A DNA stretch of 64,000 nucleotides from Tyto alba (taxonomy: Eukaryota; Chordata; Aves; Strigiformes; Tytonidae). The stretch is from positions 7,030,546 through 7,094,545 of the forward strand of contig NW_024881300.1 in NCBI RefSeq assembly GCF_018691265.1, in the 5' to 3' direction. The position numbers and the translations under genes are program-made. Position 1 is the stretch's first letter; every line of letters starts with the position of its first letter. Under the pieces are notes generated by a model, which was not told the DNA's origin, ran no database searches, and was given only the letters and a program-made list of their open reading frames with translations. Of the stretch, positions 27,301-40,150 are shown one piece after another.

Positions 27301-30300
27301 CAGGCTAAAATTGAATAATCACAGTTTAAACACCACACACACCACTCTTACCCACACAATGTCACTGGCTTTCATGAACTTAAAAGGTACAAGTGTGAGC
27401 TGCAGTGCCTTATCTGAAGTTTCAAGGAAATAGATTTCATTCCATTGCTTCTGGTGGCTCTATACCTGCATATACAAACAATACTTTTGTCTCAAAGTAG
27501 TATATATTATAACTAGCTAAAATGCATTTCCTAATAGTTTTTTTCTTATGGAAGCTGCATGATATGAACTAATTTCTGATCTCTACTTGGAGAATACCTA
27601 ATTGTCCATTTACTTTCTAGTTGTCATCCTCACCATGTAAACTTTTATTAAAATAATAATAATAATAACAATAACAACAGTGGGAGCAGTGGCCAGGAGA
27701 TTTATATTTAGGCAGTGAATTAGGAGCCTCGAGTAGTATTAGGAGCCTGTAGTAATTTTGAAAAATATTCTATCTAGAGTGACAGAAGTGAAAACTGTTT
27801 AGAAGCTACCATCCAGGGGAGGAATGCTGTATACCCTTTAGAAACTCTATTGGCTTTCACAGACTGCTTGGAAAAAGTTAGCATCAGTTTTAGGAAAGTA
27901 TATTCCCTCATGCATGGTGATATAATTCTGCAAAGCAAGCTTACTGTCAAGCAGAACAAGTTTTCCTATAGTTCCACATCTGTTTCTGCTCAGTCAAGGT
28001 GCATCTGGGAATATATTTCCCCTTGCAGCAGCAGGTGGCGTTGAATAGCTCACGTTATTCTCACACTCATAATCATTTTGTCTTACATGTAGTAAAAACA
28101 TCTCTCCCAAAAGAGTTAATCCACAAGAGAAATTCAACAAGTTTTTATAGAAGTATCAAACTTTCTATATGACAAAAGTAGGGGTCAAATTCTTCCAACT
28201 TTAATCACACTGAGAAATAAGACTATAAAAAATGTATTTAAGGAACAGCAAAAACAGGTGTGATAGAGTAGTATCTTAATTACATTTTATTTTTCTATCC
28301 ACAAAAATCTCTTGAAGCACCACAGAGTTCATGTTGTGATAAGGTCATGTTATCATGTACCAGCACTCATTTGCTCTGCAGCAAATTCGCAAACCTGAGG
28401 TAGTTTTTTGACATTCTTTGCTACATACCTCCATAGAGCAAAGGAACAGATTCTCCTTCCAAATTCACTGTCAGTGTGTCTTCACTGAATACAGAGCAGT
28501 GTTGCAGATTTGTGCTCTGGTAATTGAGAACAGAATGAGAATTAGTATCTTCTGAACTTACTTCTAAAAATTAAGGGCCATTGCAGAAGCAGTTCAAAAC
28601 AGACCTCCAAATGGTTTAAGTTTATTTTTAAAATATGACACATGTGTAAAACAAAAAATAATTTCTTTTTATCTGCATGCAGGTAAAATTTAAGAAGTCT
28701 TTTACAAGCAAATGACTATACATCAGCCTATAGTTAGTCTTAGCACTGATTATGAGTATTTAAGAAATCCATCCATCTTTCTTTCATCAACAGTCAGAGT
28801 TATCCATTTGCATATCTAATAATTTATGGCATGTCCTGACCCCAAGCAGTAATTGAACCAATAGATCTTCAGCCTAGATTTACTCCATTCTGGCTGCCAC
28901 AGTAATGTAACTCTGCAGGAGTTTTGGATTACTCCAAATGCCATCTCCTCTTCTGAGGGGTTGAGAGTCACAGGCAAAATTTAACCTTCCAAATGTCAAG
29001 GCAAAAACTATATTGCCTAATTTAGACTATCTAACACTCCTTTTGGAATACTTCAGATAAAATCAGGAGGGCACCATGATTACTCCTAACGTCATCCCTG
29101 GAAGACTCTTTAATGTAAGACTCTGTGGTGATAAATGAATTCTCCTAGGAGTTTAAAACCATATAAGAGCCTAAATCTTAGACTGAAAGGGGAAGATCTA
29201 TATACCAGAGCTCATAACTAGTACTGTAAAAATTAAAAAGAAAAAAAAAAAAAAACAAAAAACAAAAAGAGAGGAGATTCTATATTACAGAATAATCTTG
29301 TGATTAGAGACAGACTGATGAGAATTTTGCTGAGAGATTTGGAAGGGAGAGATGGGGTGCTTTTCTGACTCGAGCAAGCCATGGCACAGGGCAAAAACAC
29401 CCAGCCAAGTGCCTGTGTTTCTTCTTCTCAAAATGTGGTTTAGAGGCCAATTTCAAGGCAGCATTATATGCTTCAGTAAAGTGTTCTCAAAAGCTTTGAA
29501 CAAGAAAAATACCAGCAAACACACAGCTCTGCACTGTTGCAGTCTCTTTGCTGAATACTAACTATAGAGAAGATGCAGCCATGGAAGTTGTGGGCTTACA
29601 GTAGGTATTGCTTGGGAAACTCCCTCTGTTATTTATTCAGGCACTTCTGACTGCAGGTGCAGAGACTGGTCACACTGCTGCTACTTCCAAATCATATTCC
29701 AGATATTATGAAAAGGCACTGGGTTTGAAATTTCATAACAACTCTCATGAGTTGGCTATTTTCTTTTCCTGGAAAGGAGCTCTGGCAGACACACAGAGCT
29801 ATGCTGTTGCCACTGACACAAGTTCCAAACCAATACATACAGGCTGTGAGAAAATACTACTGTCTCACAACTGTGGAGGGGAAGAAAAAAAAAAAAAAAA
29901 AAGCAAAGCAGCAAAGGTAAAAACAAGGAAAATCTGACCCAGTCCCCAATTAATGGCATAAACAGTATTTATCTATTGATGATTAAGTGCTGCCATTGTT
30001 CCTTGGTAGCTAAGTTCAATGATGATAGACATCTTGGAAAACAGGTAGATAGACAGAAAGATAGATATCCTCAGTTACTTCAGCCATCCATAATATCCCA
30101 TGTGCTGCCATCACTGCTTTAGCCTGACCAATTGCCTCAGTAACACGTTCCATCTTGCCCAATCAATATTAGCGCTTCAGTAACTCTTTGCAGAGTTACA
30201 GCTACCTGCTAGCACAGGAAGAACCTCATCTTGCCTTATTGTACAGAAAGACAGTCATACGGAAGAAGAAATGCCATTATCTATTTAAATACTTTCATTT

Positions 30301-30449
30301 AATTGCTTTCATTGACTTGGTTTTGGCTCTGATACCTTTTTTTTGTATGTATTTTGTAAACATGTTAGAGCAAAAAGAAAAAATTGAAGTATCAGAAAAT
30401 GAATGAATATCAAAGAGTTTAACAGGAAATCTGGTTTTGGTGCCCAGCC
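24373..30449. other. Gene desert: no gene seen
   Basis: AT-rich DNA with homeodomain-word-rich unique sequence around 24840-25000, an (AAT)n/(AAC)n run at 27650-27679, an A-rich tract at 29239-29270 and A18 at 29885-29902. The 109-codon open frame at 29608-29937 ends in a poly-lysine stretch created by the A-tract and is not credible as a gene. Confidence 0.6.
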
Positions 30450-30510
30450 TCCTGTCCAAGCAATTACTGTGTGCCTCAGTTCTGTAGATTTAAAATAGTA
30501 TTAACGATAC
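30450..30510 (+). repeat. Ancient MIR-like SINE fragment
   Basis: TGTGTGCCTCAGTTCTGTAG followed by ATTTAAAATAGTATTAACGA resembles the central box of MIR-type SINEs ('GTGCCTCAGTTTCC..CTGTAAAATGGG.ATAATA'). The flanks are too diverged to define ends. Confidence 0.45.
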
Positions 30511-30570
30511 CATTAAATCACCTGTTGTAAGACTCAGGATATTTATGTGATTAGCAGACCTATATAAAAA

Positions 30571-33500
30571 CAAGATCCAGAAGCAGAATTGCTGCTGTTT
30601 CCTCCCAAGCTTAGGAGCTGACTGAGATACTGAAGGATACAATGTTACAGTAGTACAGGATCAAAAAGGGGGAAAGGCAGGTCCATGTGCAGCACTGGAA
30701 GAAAAATGTCCCTGGCTTTACCTCCCAAAATCTCTCATTAATTGGCAAAGGGAGGACAGAGTAGAATAATATGTTCTTTATCCCTCCCAGCTGCTGCTGA
30801 AACAGTGGGTGTTCCCAGTGAGTGTCCAGGAAAACAGAAAATACCAGTGAGAGACAGAAATTGTGACATCTCTCTTGGCACCCTGAGGACATACAGAATG
30901 GTGGGAAGTTTCAGAAAGTCCTCCTTACCATAATGCCCAGAGTAATGGGAGATAAAACCGGTTTTGTTCAAGCGCAGCTCATTTGAAATTATTTGCAAAA
31001 ATGTAAGGAGAATTAAAATACCCCTTCCCTATAAATTATTGATCTCTTGTGTTTCTGGCTCCTCTGTCAATATTGGCCAGTCACCATTTTCCTTTTCCAT
31101 TTTTTTTTTTTTTTTTCTGACAGGTTCCTTCTACCATGCTTCTTTTCCTGATCAGAGATGAAAGGTACAGGTGGAGAGTCAACTGCCTAATTGTCATAAG
31201 GCTAAACATTTGTTCACTTGCTTAAGTTGCAATAAGTCCTGGAGTGCTCTCTGCTTACACAAGAGGATTTCAACAGAGGTGTGTTCCAGAAAGATATTTT
31301 TGTAGAAAAGGAAAAATTCTGCAGGTCAGTATAATCTCTGTTACTCTAAGAATTGCTGAGAGTGTAATGTGGTGTGGGTGGTTGGGTTTTTTGCCCTTTA
31401 ATGAAGCAGTGCCTTATGGGAAGGATTAAGGGCTATAAAGTCTGCATCCTAATAGAATCAGAACCTCAACATCAAATGTCAGAAGCTCTGAAGGTAGAGG
31501 GTCTTCAACTGATATTTCAAGTTGTTGCTGAGCAAACTTTTAATTTAAATCAACAGATTGGGTTTGATCCTTCAGGTTTTTCCCTAAAAATTTCCAGAAT
31601 AGTACAGCAGTCACATGACGGGGTCAAAATCCCATCATGTTCTGCAGGAAAAATGCCTCTTACTGAGATGGGGGAGTAACGACAAGGGTGCTGAGAGCTT
31701 ACCTGCTCTTGAACAACTCTGAATTTTGCTCTCAAGAGAGAGCATGTTCCAGAATCTGCACCCCGGCTCATGTTTTATCATGGTGAGGACAGGACAGCAC
31801 AACAGGTGAGGCTACTGAAAGAGGTGGTATAAGAAAACCTGCCTTAAAAGGAGGATAAAATGTAAGGAAGCTCATGTAAGTAATATATTTGTTTCAGGTT
31901 GAATGTTAGTTTCCTTTTTTTCATCCTGTTTTTTCAGGTTAAAGTCACTAAATGAAAACTGTGTGTATTTGATGGGCAGTTATTCTCTGAAGTTGATTGA
32001 CAGAGAAACCCATTTATGAAAAAGGAAACAGTAGAAGTACAGCATCACGACATCAGCAGAAACCAATTCACTGGAGATGGCAAATGGACAGAACACTGAT
32101 AGTTATAGTTAATATTTAGTCATTCTCAGTAATAGCCATCTCAGTGTGGGGAAGAGCTGGAGAATACCCATGAGTGCTCTAGTGGACTGTGGTTAGTTCA
32201 ACAGAGGCCTCTGCTGAGCATATAGTCACTGCCTGAGACAAATTCAAAACCAGGCCAAGCATCTCACCTTTATATATCTTTATAAGGGCCATGTAGTAGT
32301 CCTCTTACAGGCAATGTTGTGCATTCCAAAGGGACAGATAAGGGTGAATAGGTCTGTCTTATTTCTAAGGAAAAAAAAAAATCAAGAGCTGTGCCTTATG
32401 AAATGAGAATGTTCATACATGGTTTTCAACTAGAGCATTTGATATATTTTGCTGTAATTTTGTTTATTAAAATTTCAAAAGTAATTTGAGCAATTGTGCC
32501 AGAGAGACTGTGATTTGCCAGAAGATTTAAAGTATACCTTTGGATCATTTCAGACTGTTTTCTATCTTTGTTTAACTGAATTGCCACACTGAAACTGAAT
32601 CAAACCATTGATTTATCAGAAATGCTTCACTCTACACTCTAGATCTCTGCAGATCTAAGCTATAAACCATGAAAGCAGTAAAAAGTTTCATTTGTAAATA
32701 TTTTAGAGAAGAATGCTGTTCTGTGGAGCTTTATGCTGTTTTCTCTGGTGCAATTGAGTGCTTTGTAGAAGCTCATTTGGGAAACGTATTCTTTGATTTT
32801 GGTAATCAATTGATCAACAGTTGAAGCTTTGCTCAGACACAGAGTTATTGTGAAGAGCAGTACTTTCAAATATCCATTTGATTGTTTGTAATGCTTGCTT
32901 TATTCAACTCTGCTCCAGGCAAATTGAAATGTACTGCTATATAATAAGTATGGGAAGGTTAGCATTCACACTTTAGGGATAAAACATTTTGACAGTTCTA
33001 TTCTACATTTGCATTTAAAAATTGTAACGCTTTTAATTAGACCCTATGTTTATTGTTGGATCTCTTGTAGGCATTACTACTGTGAGATTGTTACCTTTCA
33101 GGATTTGTTCTGGACTGCTTGTCTGTGGGGAAGCACAAAAGCCTGCCGGTTTCACATACATTTTGTTTTCTGGTCCATGGTATGTCTCATTTTCTTTAAT
33201 TTCTCATGGGGCTCCACCTGTACCACTACTACGGAGTCACATTTTTTTCTGAGTTAGGGATGTACATATGCATAGTTCTCTCTTACATGCTTGGCATATT
33301 TTCCACTGGTCTCCAAATTCTCAATTTTTGGTGCACGGTAGAATCTCCAAGGGGACAGAGGCAGACGCTGTCTGGAGAGGAGGAGATACTGCCGTGATAC
33401 CCATTATCTTGTTAGCTGGTGAGCAGGTGATGCTTAAACACAGCATACGCAGAGACAATGGTCAGCATTCTGAGCTCATGAAAATGATCACTGGTGCAAG

Positions 33501-34289
33501 CTGATGTCTGAAGGACTGGTCACTGAAACTGCCCATGTTATTTTGCTCCCCTTTTATTTTATCCTTCATCTTTCTGTATTAGTAATGTTCAGGAGGGATT
33601 CAAGTAACCCGATAGAACATCTTCAACATTGCTATCACCAAGAAAACATTCATTGAGATAATAAGGCAAATATCTCAAGAGGCTTGTGTGTAAATTAAAG
33701 CAAGCGATTAAAAAAGCCTCAAAAACTAACAGACAATTGGCTAGATATTTCAGACTTTTCAGAAGAGCAGAGAGAAGGAAGAAAGTGTTGTAGGTTTTAC
33801 CAGGAAAATGTATTTGAGCTGAAATATGGTCTTCTCCCTGATAGTTTAGCCAGTCCCTAGAGACTTTGTGTAATTATTATTAGATTTACCTTGGGAAGGA
33901 TATGGACTTAGTTGGTACCAGACATCTTATGCAGTGAATTCTCTGGGAACTCCTTCCTGCATTAGTCCACGTTACTCTGGCTCCAAAGCCTAGGAAACTC
34001 AAATGCTTTCATAGACTGCTCTGAGCTGCTCTTTTCCATACCTTCCTTCACTTTTGGGAGCTGTTTCTTCTGACTCAGCAATAAATAGCAGACAAGAAAA
34101 GTACTCTGGGAATTCAGATATATGATATGTATGTACACAGTCGTGCTTTCTGATTGTGAAGGGGACCACAAGTAAATTCTCCCTGTGCACCCAGATTGAA
34201 TCTTGCATTGAAAAGCATCAAAATCTGAATTATACTGAGGCTATGCAGCACTATGGGTAAGTACATTGGCCTTTCATGTCTTATTATGT
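30571..34289. other. Gene desert: no gene seen
   Basis: Includes T17 at 31100-31116 and several overlapping open frames of 60-101 codons, none recognised. No clear transposon boundary. Confidence 0.6.
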
Positions 34290-34382
34290 TGTTAATTAGT
34301 TAATGTTTGTAAAGCACTTTGAAGATGAAAAGCCCTATATAAGTTCTAAGTGTTATTATCTCTAGAGACCTGGGTTCAATTC
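34290..34382 (+). repeat. Ancient MIR/L3-like SINE tail, possibly with a second head
   Basis: GTAAAGCACTTTGAAGATGA, then AAAGCCCTATATAAG and GTGTTATTAT, form the well-known 3' tail of amniote MIR/L3-type elements. The words GAGACCTGGGTTCAATTC that follow (34365-34382) resemble the tRNA-derived front part of the same family, in an order that suggests two adjoining copies or a rearranged one. Confidence 0.55.
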
Positions 34383-37300
34383 AAAGGTGCTTAATTACTT
34401 ATGCCATAAATTAGACTTAATGAGTTGTGGAATCGTACGCTTTATGTGATGCATGCAGGTTTCTCAGCTAGATCTAAGCCTTATGGTCTGCTGTAGTACC
34501 TCTTTAGGTAATCAGAGCTGTGAAGAAAAATTGCACAAAAATAAAGCAGATAATTTCTAAAAATAATTGGATTGCATTTCAGTACTATTTAGGACTTGGT
34601 GAAGCAAATTACCAGGAAATTTGCTCTGCGATACCTAGGGATTTTTCAGTAACTATCTTCAAATTGCTGAAAGTAATATTATTGTTTTTAACTTGTGATA
34701 TAGACATCATTCTAATTCTTACTTCCATACTATATTTTGGCATAGCAGAAGGGAGCTGAGAGGTATTAGTGTGACTGCTTTCCTTCCAGTAATGCCTTGA
34801 AATGTCCCATCAGGGCTGGGATTGGTGTTAGGTTATATTCACAAGCATGAGAAAAGAAGTTCCCATCTCTAGAGATACTATCATATAAATTACAAGCGGG
34901 TAATATGCAAAAAGGGGAAGTAACAGTTATAGGAAAACGTGGTTTCATTGGCTTTGCAGAGCTGAGAGTTTCAGTGTTATGTAATTTACATATTTTGTGT
35001 CCAGAAAGGGACAGAATTTGTCCCACTCAAGCCCAGGCACTGGGGTGGCTGTCTGGCAGTGGGTGCTGACAGCTCCTCCTGGTTGTTCCTCAGCCAGCAC
35101 AGTTCAGCGACAGAAAACCAGCAGGATCGTTCACCTGTCCTAAAGTGGCTGCCAGGTGCTCCTGCAGCAGGATATCTCCATTTTACCTTGGGCCTTTCAC
35201 AGGCATAGAGAGAGAGGCAGGATTTATCCAGCATATAAATATGTTAGAAGTGATTTTGTTCATTAGTACTACCTAAGTAGATTGAAAAAACTAATTAATA
35301 GCAATTTACTATAAGTGTCTCTAACAGACTTACTTGAAAGTATTTATCCTGAAGTGAAAGTCATTTGATTTCATTAATGTTTATTGTAAGCATATGCAGA
35401 CTATCTTCCAGGGGAAAATGTATTTTTGAGTACTCCAGACAACTGAAACTAGTGAGCCCACTGTCTGGAGAAAGCATCTGTAACCGCAGCCAAAAGAGGA
35501 ACGAGATTTCCGACATTCTTTCAAGACATGTGTTTGAAGCATGCGTTCCCATCACTTTCAGAGTGACTTGCAGGACATTTTCTTTATATAGATTTAGACA
35601 AGTCAATGAGGCCCTCAATTCATCTTGATAAATGCCTTCGTGATTGCTCCCTTGTCTGTTTTTTCCTGTTATACTTTACTACTTATTTCAAATAGGAGTA
35701 TGTTCTCAAGAAATTTTAAATGGGACAAAGCATAGTTTTGAACTGTTTTTATCACTCACGTTTCTGTATTCCTAAGAAATGGATCTAAGAATTACATCTT
35801 AATTACCTGGGTGCATCTCCTTCAAAAAGAAGATATAGTTTTGCTGAACACTTTTCACATACTTTAATAAATAGGAACTTCACATGAATGCTGATTTGAG
35901 CTCCAGGCTGTGGTTAAACGTTTTAATAGTTTAGCAAACTTATCAACAAACCTTTCCTTCCCCACCCTACCCCCCTTCCCTTTTTACAGTGAACAGATTT
36001 TCGTGACTCGTGACTTGGGGATTTTTACAAGCAGGTTTGGGAACTTGTCAGATATTTGAAATTTGAGTCCAAAACCAACAAAGTAATCTTTAAAAAATGG
36101 TATTTTATACAGTGTGTATCAACTGGGTAAAATTTTGACTTGCTGAAGTACATACAGGATTCTATTCTGGGATGTAACTATTGCTACTTAACTAGAAGTT
36201 ACCAATCTGACTCCCCTTTTTAATACTCCAAGACACCATATATACTAGCATAACTCCACTGAGGTTCCAGATCAATGGAGCTGTAAGACCCTCTTCATTT
36301 CTGAACTACTATATCCCTTTATCAAAAGTCAATAAGAATATTCAAATTGTTATCTCATCTGGGTATTTTAAGTCTGTTTCTTTTCCTCCTCTGTTTCTGA
36401 GATGTGACTGACATGCACGAGTGGTGACCTCACTATTGCTTAAACATTGGTGAAGAAGCTATCCAAGCAAGTGAGAAAGTTGTAAGCTCAAGTGGCTGCG
36501 CTGAACTGCCGGCTAAGAGACACCAGGCAGGAGGAACAACGGTACAACATTGTGAAAGTGCTTTTTTACAGCCAGGCCTCCAACTCTGACCAAGTGTGTT
36601 AACGGCTGATAAGAGTGCTCTCTGAGAAAACAATTCATGGGTTACAAGAAACATTAAATGTGCGTGGAGAAACACCTTGGTGAATTAATATCCACTGAAG
36701 AGCTCTGGTCACTTGGTGATTGTGTTTGGTGACCCAGTGAGTTTTAGAAAAACAGTTACCATGCTTTTGACTTCTGACTTCCCCAGTCTTTTTCGTGTTT
36801 TAAGTCTCCAGTTTAACAAAACACTGATCTGTCTCTATCTGAAAGTCTTTGGCTGTGGAAGCACTGCTCATTAGGTCTGGAAGACTTCTGGATTGTTACT
36901 GCCTCCCGCTTCCTCTCCCTGTCTGTGAGCAAGGGGTTGTCACAGGTCAGCTGCAGAACAGAAAGTGTGGCAGTAAATTGTCGGGTAAGCCCACATTTTA
37001 TATTGATGTGTCTGATTTTTATACCAGTGGATGAAGAGCATCCATCCCTTCTGACAGAATATGGTGCAGATATATGTGAATCATCATGAACTTGTTAATA
37101 TCTGTTGTTTATTTGAGTGAACCTGGGGACCTGTGGATTTTGTTTCAGCAGACCTGAAAAGTTTACTGATGATCCACTACATGGTTCTTGAATTTCTTTC
37201 TCTCTACAGTCAAGATGTGGTGTAGAAAGGAAGAAAGTCCCACACAAAATGCAAAAAAAAAAATTTATTGGTTAGTTGATTGAACTGTTGGTTTTAGCAG

Positions 37301-38079
37301 GAGAAGGATGAGAAGCACAAAGGTCCTTCAAAATGACAAGTATCACTGGTGTGATATGATTTAAATTTTAAACATGTGTAAAGATTTTTAAAATCATACT
37401 CATTAATTTCTGTTGTTCAATATTACTGTATACCCATTACAATGCTGGGAGGAACAGTTTAATGCAAAAGCATTGAGAATTAGGTTCATAGGTACTCAGT
37501 TTCAGAAGTAGTATTATGACACCAAATATTTTAATCTCTTGCACAGACCTACATATTCTTTCAGCAAGAAGCTCTGTCCTCTGTGGTTGAACAAGAGCAT
37601 ACTTCAGTTTAACTCTCAGTTCAGTAAAACATTTCTATTCTGAATGTTACTTAAGCTTAAGTTTAGACATGTCTGTAAATCCATTGTATTTGATGACTGA
37701 GGTTAATACACCTGGAGTTAACAACAGGCTGAAGTGTTGTTCTGTAACAAAGTATATGTGCACACCAACACTTCTATTCTTTTAAGGTTTCCTCAGGAAA
37801 TCGTCAATGACATTATTCATAAGTATCAGAAAATCTGCTTTATTATGACTAAGTCTTTACAGTTAAGCCTAAACGTAGTTCTGCACTAGGTGTTGATTGA
37901 AATTTTGACTTAAGTAGGAGTACAGTCCATGACTATGTGCATCTAGTGAGAGAGATTTATTAATTGAGGTGATCAAGTCACACTGTTGCCTGACAAAGGA
38001 TATCAGAAATCTTTTGGATTTAAAAATGAACAACTCTGTAAAGCTGGAGTTTATCATGAAAACATCATCACACCACCTA
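34383..38079. other. Gene desert: no gene seen
   Basis: Mostly unique AT-rich sequence. A GC-richer patch at 35030-35200 gives overlapping short open frames on the minus strand without family similarity. A C-rich stretch occurs at 35955-35980. Confidence 0.6.
36239..36292. repeat. Possible ancient repeat fragment
   Basis: AGCATAACTCCACTGAGGTT and ATCAATGGAGCTGTAAGACC resemble the 'taactccattgacttcaatggagttac' core of the same family as the copy near 48.5 kb. The match is short and diverged. Confidence 0.35.
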
Positions 38080-38275
38080 ATTGGTGTTATTTGTTCACCT
38101 CATTAGAGTAATTATTTGTAATTGTTATTACTGTAGCATATATCCAGCACTTAAACAGTGCATATTACCAGGAAAAGCTGGATTATTCTTCAGGAGAAAC
38201 TGATAAATTGAGTTGAAAATGCCAAGTCAGGCAGGCAAATGGAATTTTCTCATGAGGCATTCACTCTTAAAAGAA
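38080..38275. promoter_or_regulatory. Candidate conserved regulatory block
   Basis: CACCTAATTGGTG (an imperfect palindrome around TAATTG), CATTAGAGTAATTATTTGTA, TAATTGTTATTACTG, and a later block with GATAAATTGAG and GGCAGGCAAATGG. The homeodomain words are dense and the sequence is non-repetitive. No coding frame. Constraint is inferred. Confidence 0.3.
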
Positions 38276-39749
38276 TTTCTATTTTTTTCTCTCACTTCCT
38301 CATACATGCAAACAAGGAAGCAAATTAACCCTATCTCCCGGTTTCACAAGAAAAGAGTAAGAAGTCAGAAATACCATAACCACTGAAAGACAGCTTAAAT
38401 ATAGAAAGACTTTGGTGGGCCCAGTCTTCAAGAGTGCATTCAGTTTCTCTGACACTGAGAGGTACTTCTAACCTACTGAGACACACTCCTGTGAGCGGTG
38501 AGCTCTGGCCCAGTGTCACTGAGAAAGGTAGAAATAGCCCTTCGGTCAACAATGAGCAAAGATCAAATCACAGAGAATTTCAACCACTGTATGTAACGCT
38601 CTTCTAGTAGACAGAAATAAGGGTATATATGGAAAATCTATCACTATTGCTTTTTCAGAAACCCCAAATCCTGCAGAGTTGTTTTGGATTAAGAGGGAGG
38701 AAAAGGATGTCACACTTTCTAAATGTCAGGTACATTGGTTTATCTCCTTCTATTAAAATAATCATAATTAACGAGGAATCTTATTCTAAAATCATTCTTA
38801 AAAATAGATTACATCAGCTGTATATTTTCACTTATGATTTCCCTTACATTGATAATGTGATTCATGCTAATGTGATTTAAGAGTCAGAATTTTAAAATAT
38901 TCAAAACCTGCAACTATTTCATCTAAATTTCTGAGAGGAACCTGAGGTCCTTTGAAATTTTGCTCAGAATTACCCAAGATTATGAAAAAAATGCCCTCGT
39001 GTTTTTGCATTAATTTGCTTACAGTTGGCTTTGTCACATCCTTAAAAAAAAAAAAAAAAAAGATGTTAGACCCATCTTCAAGCACTTAAGTTTGGTCTGA
39101 TAAAATGTAACGCTTGAGCTCATGATGAAAGCTACAACAATTGTTTGCCCTCACCATAGAAAAGGAAATTAAATGAAGGGTTCAAAACAGACTAACTGTT
39201 GCAAATCAAGACTTCAGAATCGCTGTTAAACTACTTTTTGTTCAGCATCTTTTATTACAAGAAGAGGCACTTATCACAAATAAAGATATTTGGGAGAAAA
39301 CCCATAATACTGAATGTTTGTATTATTATGATGATGATGAAGCAGCATTATTGTCTTTCCAGTGCCACTAAAGTGAAAGTTTCCATTTACATCAATTTTT
39401 TAAAATCAGGGAGTTTGGGTCTTGTTTGACAAAGATCTCAAACAGATAAGTTAAGCCTATGAGACTGAATGTGACAGTTAATATGCTGATGTTAAGAATG
39501 TGCTTAAAGTCAAGAGCTCTTTGCTAGACACTTTGACTCATTAAAGGAGAAATAAATGTCAAAGTGAAGAAGATAAAATTGTAATACAAAATGTACTAAT
39601 ATAATAAAGCATACTGAAGATATTGCCTCTCTCTCTTATTTGTTAGTAAAGAGGATGATATGCATTTCTGTAATGGATAAAAAGGTTATCTATGAGAAAA
39701 TATTCTGTTCCCTGTCCTACACTGAAATCATTTTATATAAAACAGAAGA
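38276..39749. other. Gene desert: no gene seen
   Basis: Contains A18 at 39044-39061 and a short (GAT)n run near 39329. Open frames are at most 83 codons and unrecognised. Confidence 0.6.
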
Positions 39750-40150
39750 TTGCTCATTCATTGTCTCAGTGCCCAAGATCATTGTCCACTAAATGGCAAC
39801 TCCTGTAGTCCGATGGTCTGACATCATATGCCCAAGTAACTCATGGGAAATAATGGAAAGAGCTTTTTAAAGGCTGCAGAGAGGTGACAGCATGGAAAAA
39901 GCTAATTAAAGTAGGTTTAAAAAATTGCATTTCTTAAGATCTTTCAATAAAAAACAAGCTCAATGTAAAATAAAATAGATTAAGAGGATGCTGATGTCAC
40001 TGCAGCAGCAGTAGTCCGAGTGCAGATTGCATATGTTTGATTAAGTGATTCAAATATCTTGATTTCGTTTGACAAATGAAAACCTTGTCTTACTATAAGT
40101 CATTTTTACCATCTGGATTTGCATATACGTAGGATATCTGTTATATTAAT
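39750..40150. promoter_or_regulatory. Candidate conserved enhancer block with octamer site
   Basis: Contains a perfect POU octamer ATTTGCAT at 40117-40124, a second ATTGCATATG near 40026, TTTGATTAAGTGATTCAAAT (homeodomain), GCTAATTAAAG near 39900 and CATTGTC words (39760 and 39782, SOX-like). Complex and non-repetitive. No open frame of note. Confidence 0.4.

Noticed and set aside
29608..29937. 109-codon open frame ending in poly-lysine
   Set aside because: The lysine run is a translated A18 tract and the remainder matches nothing; not a gene.
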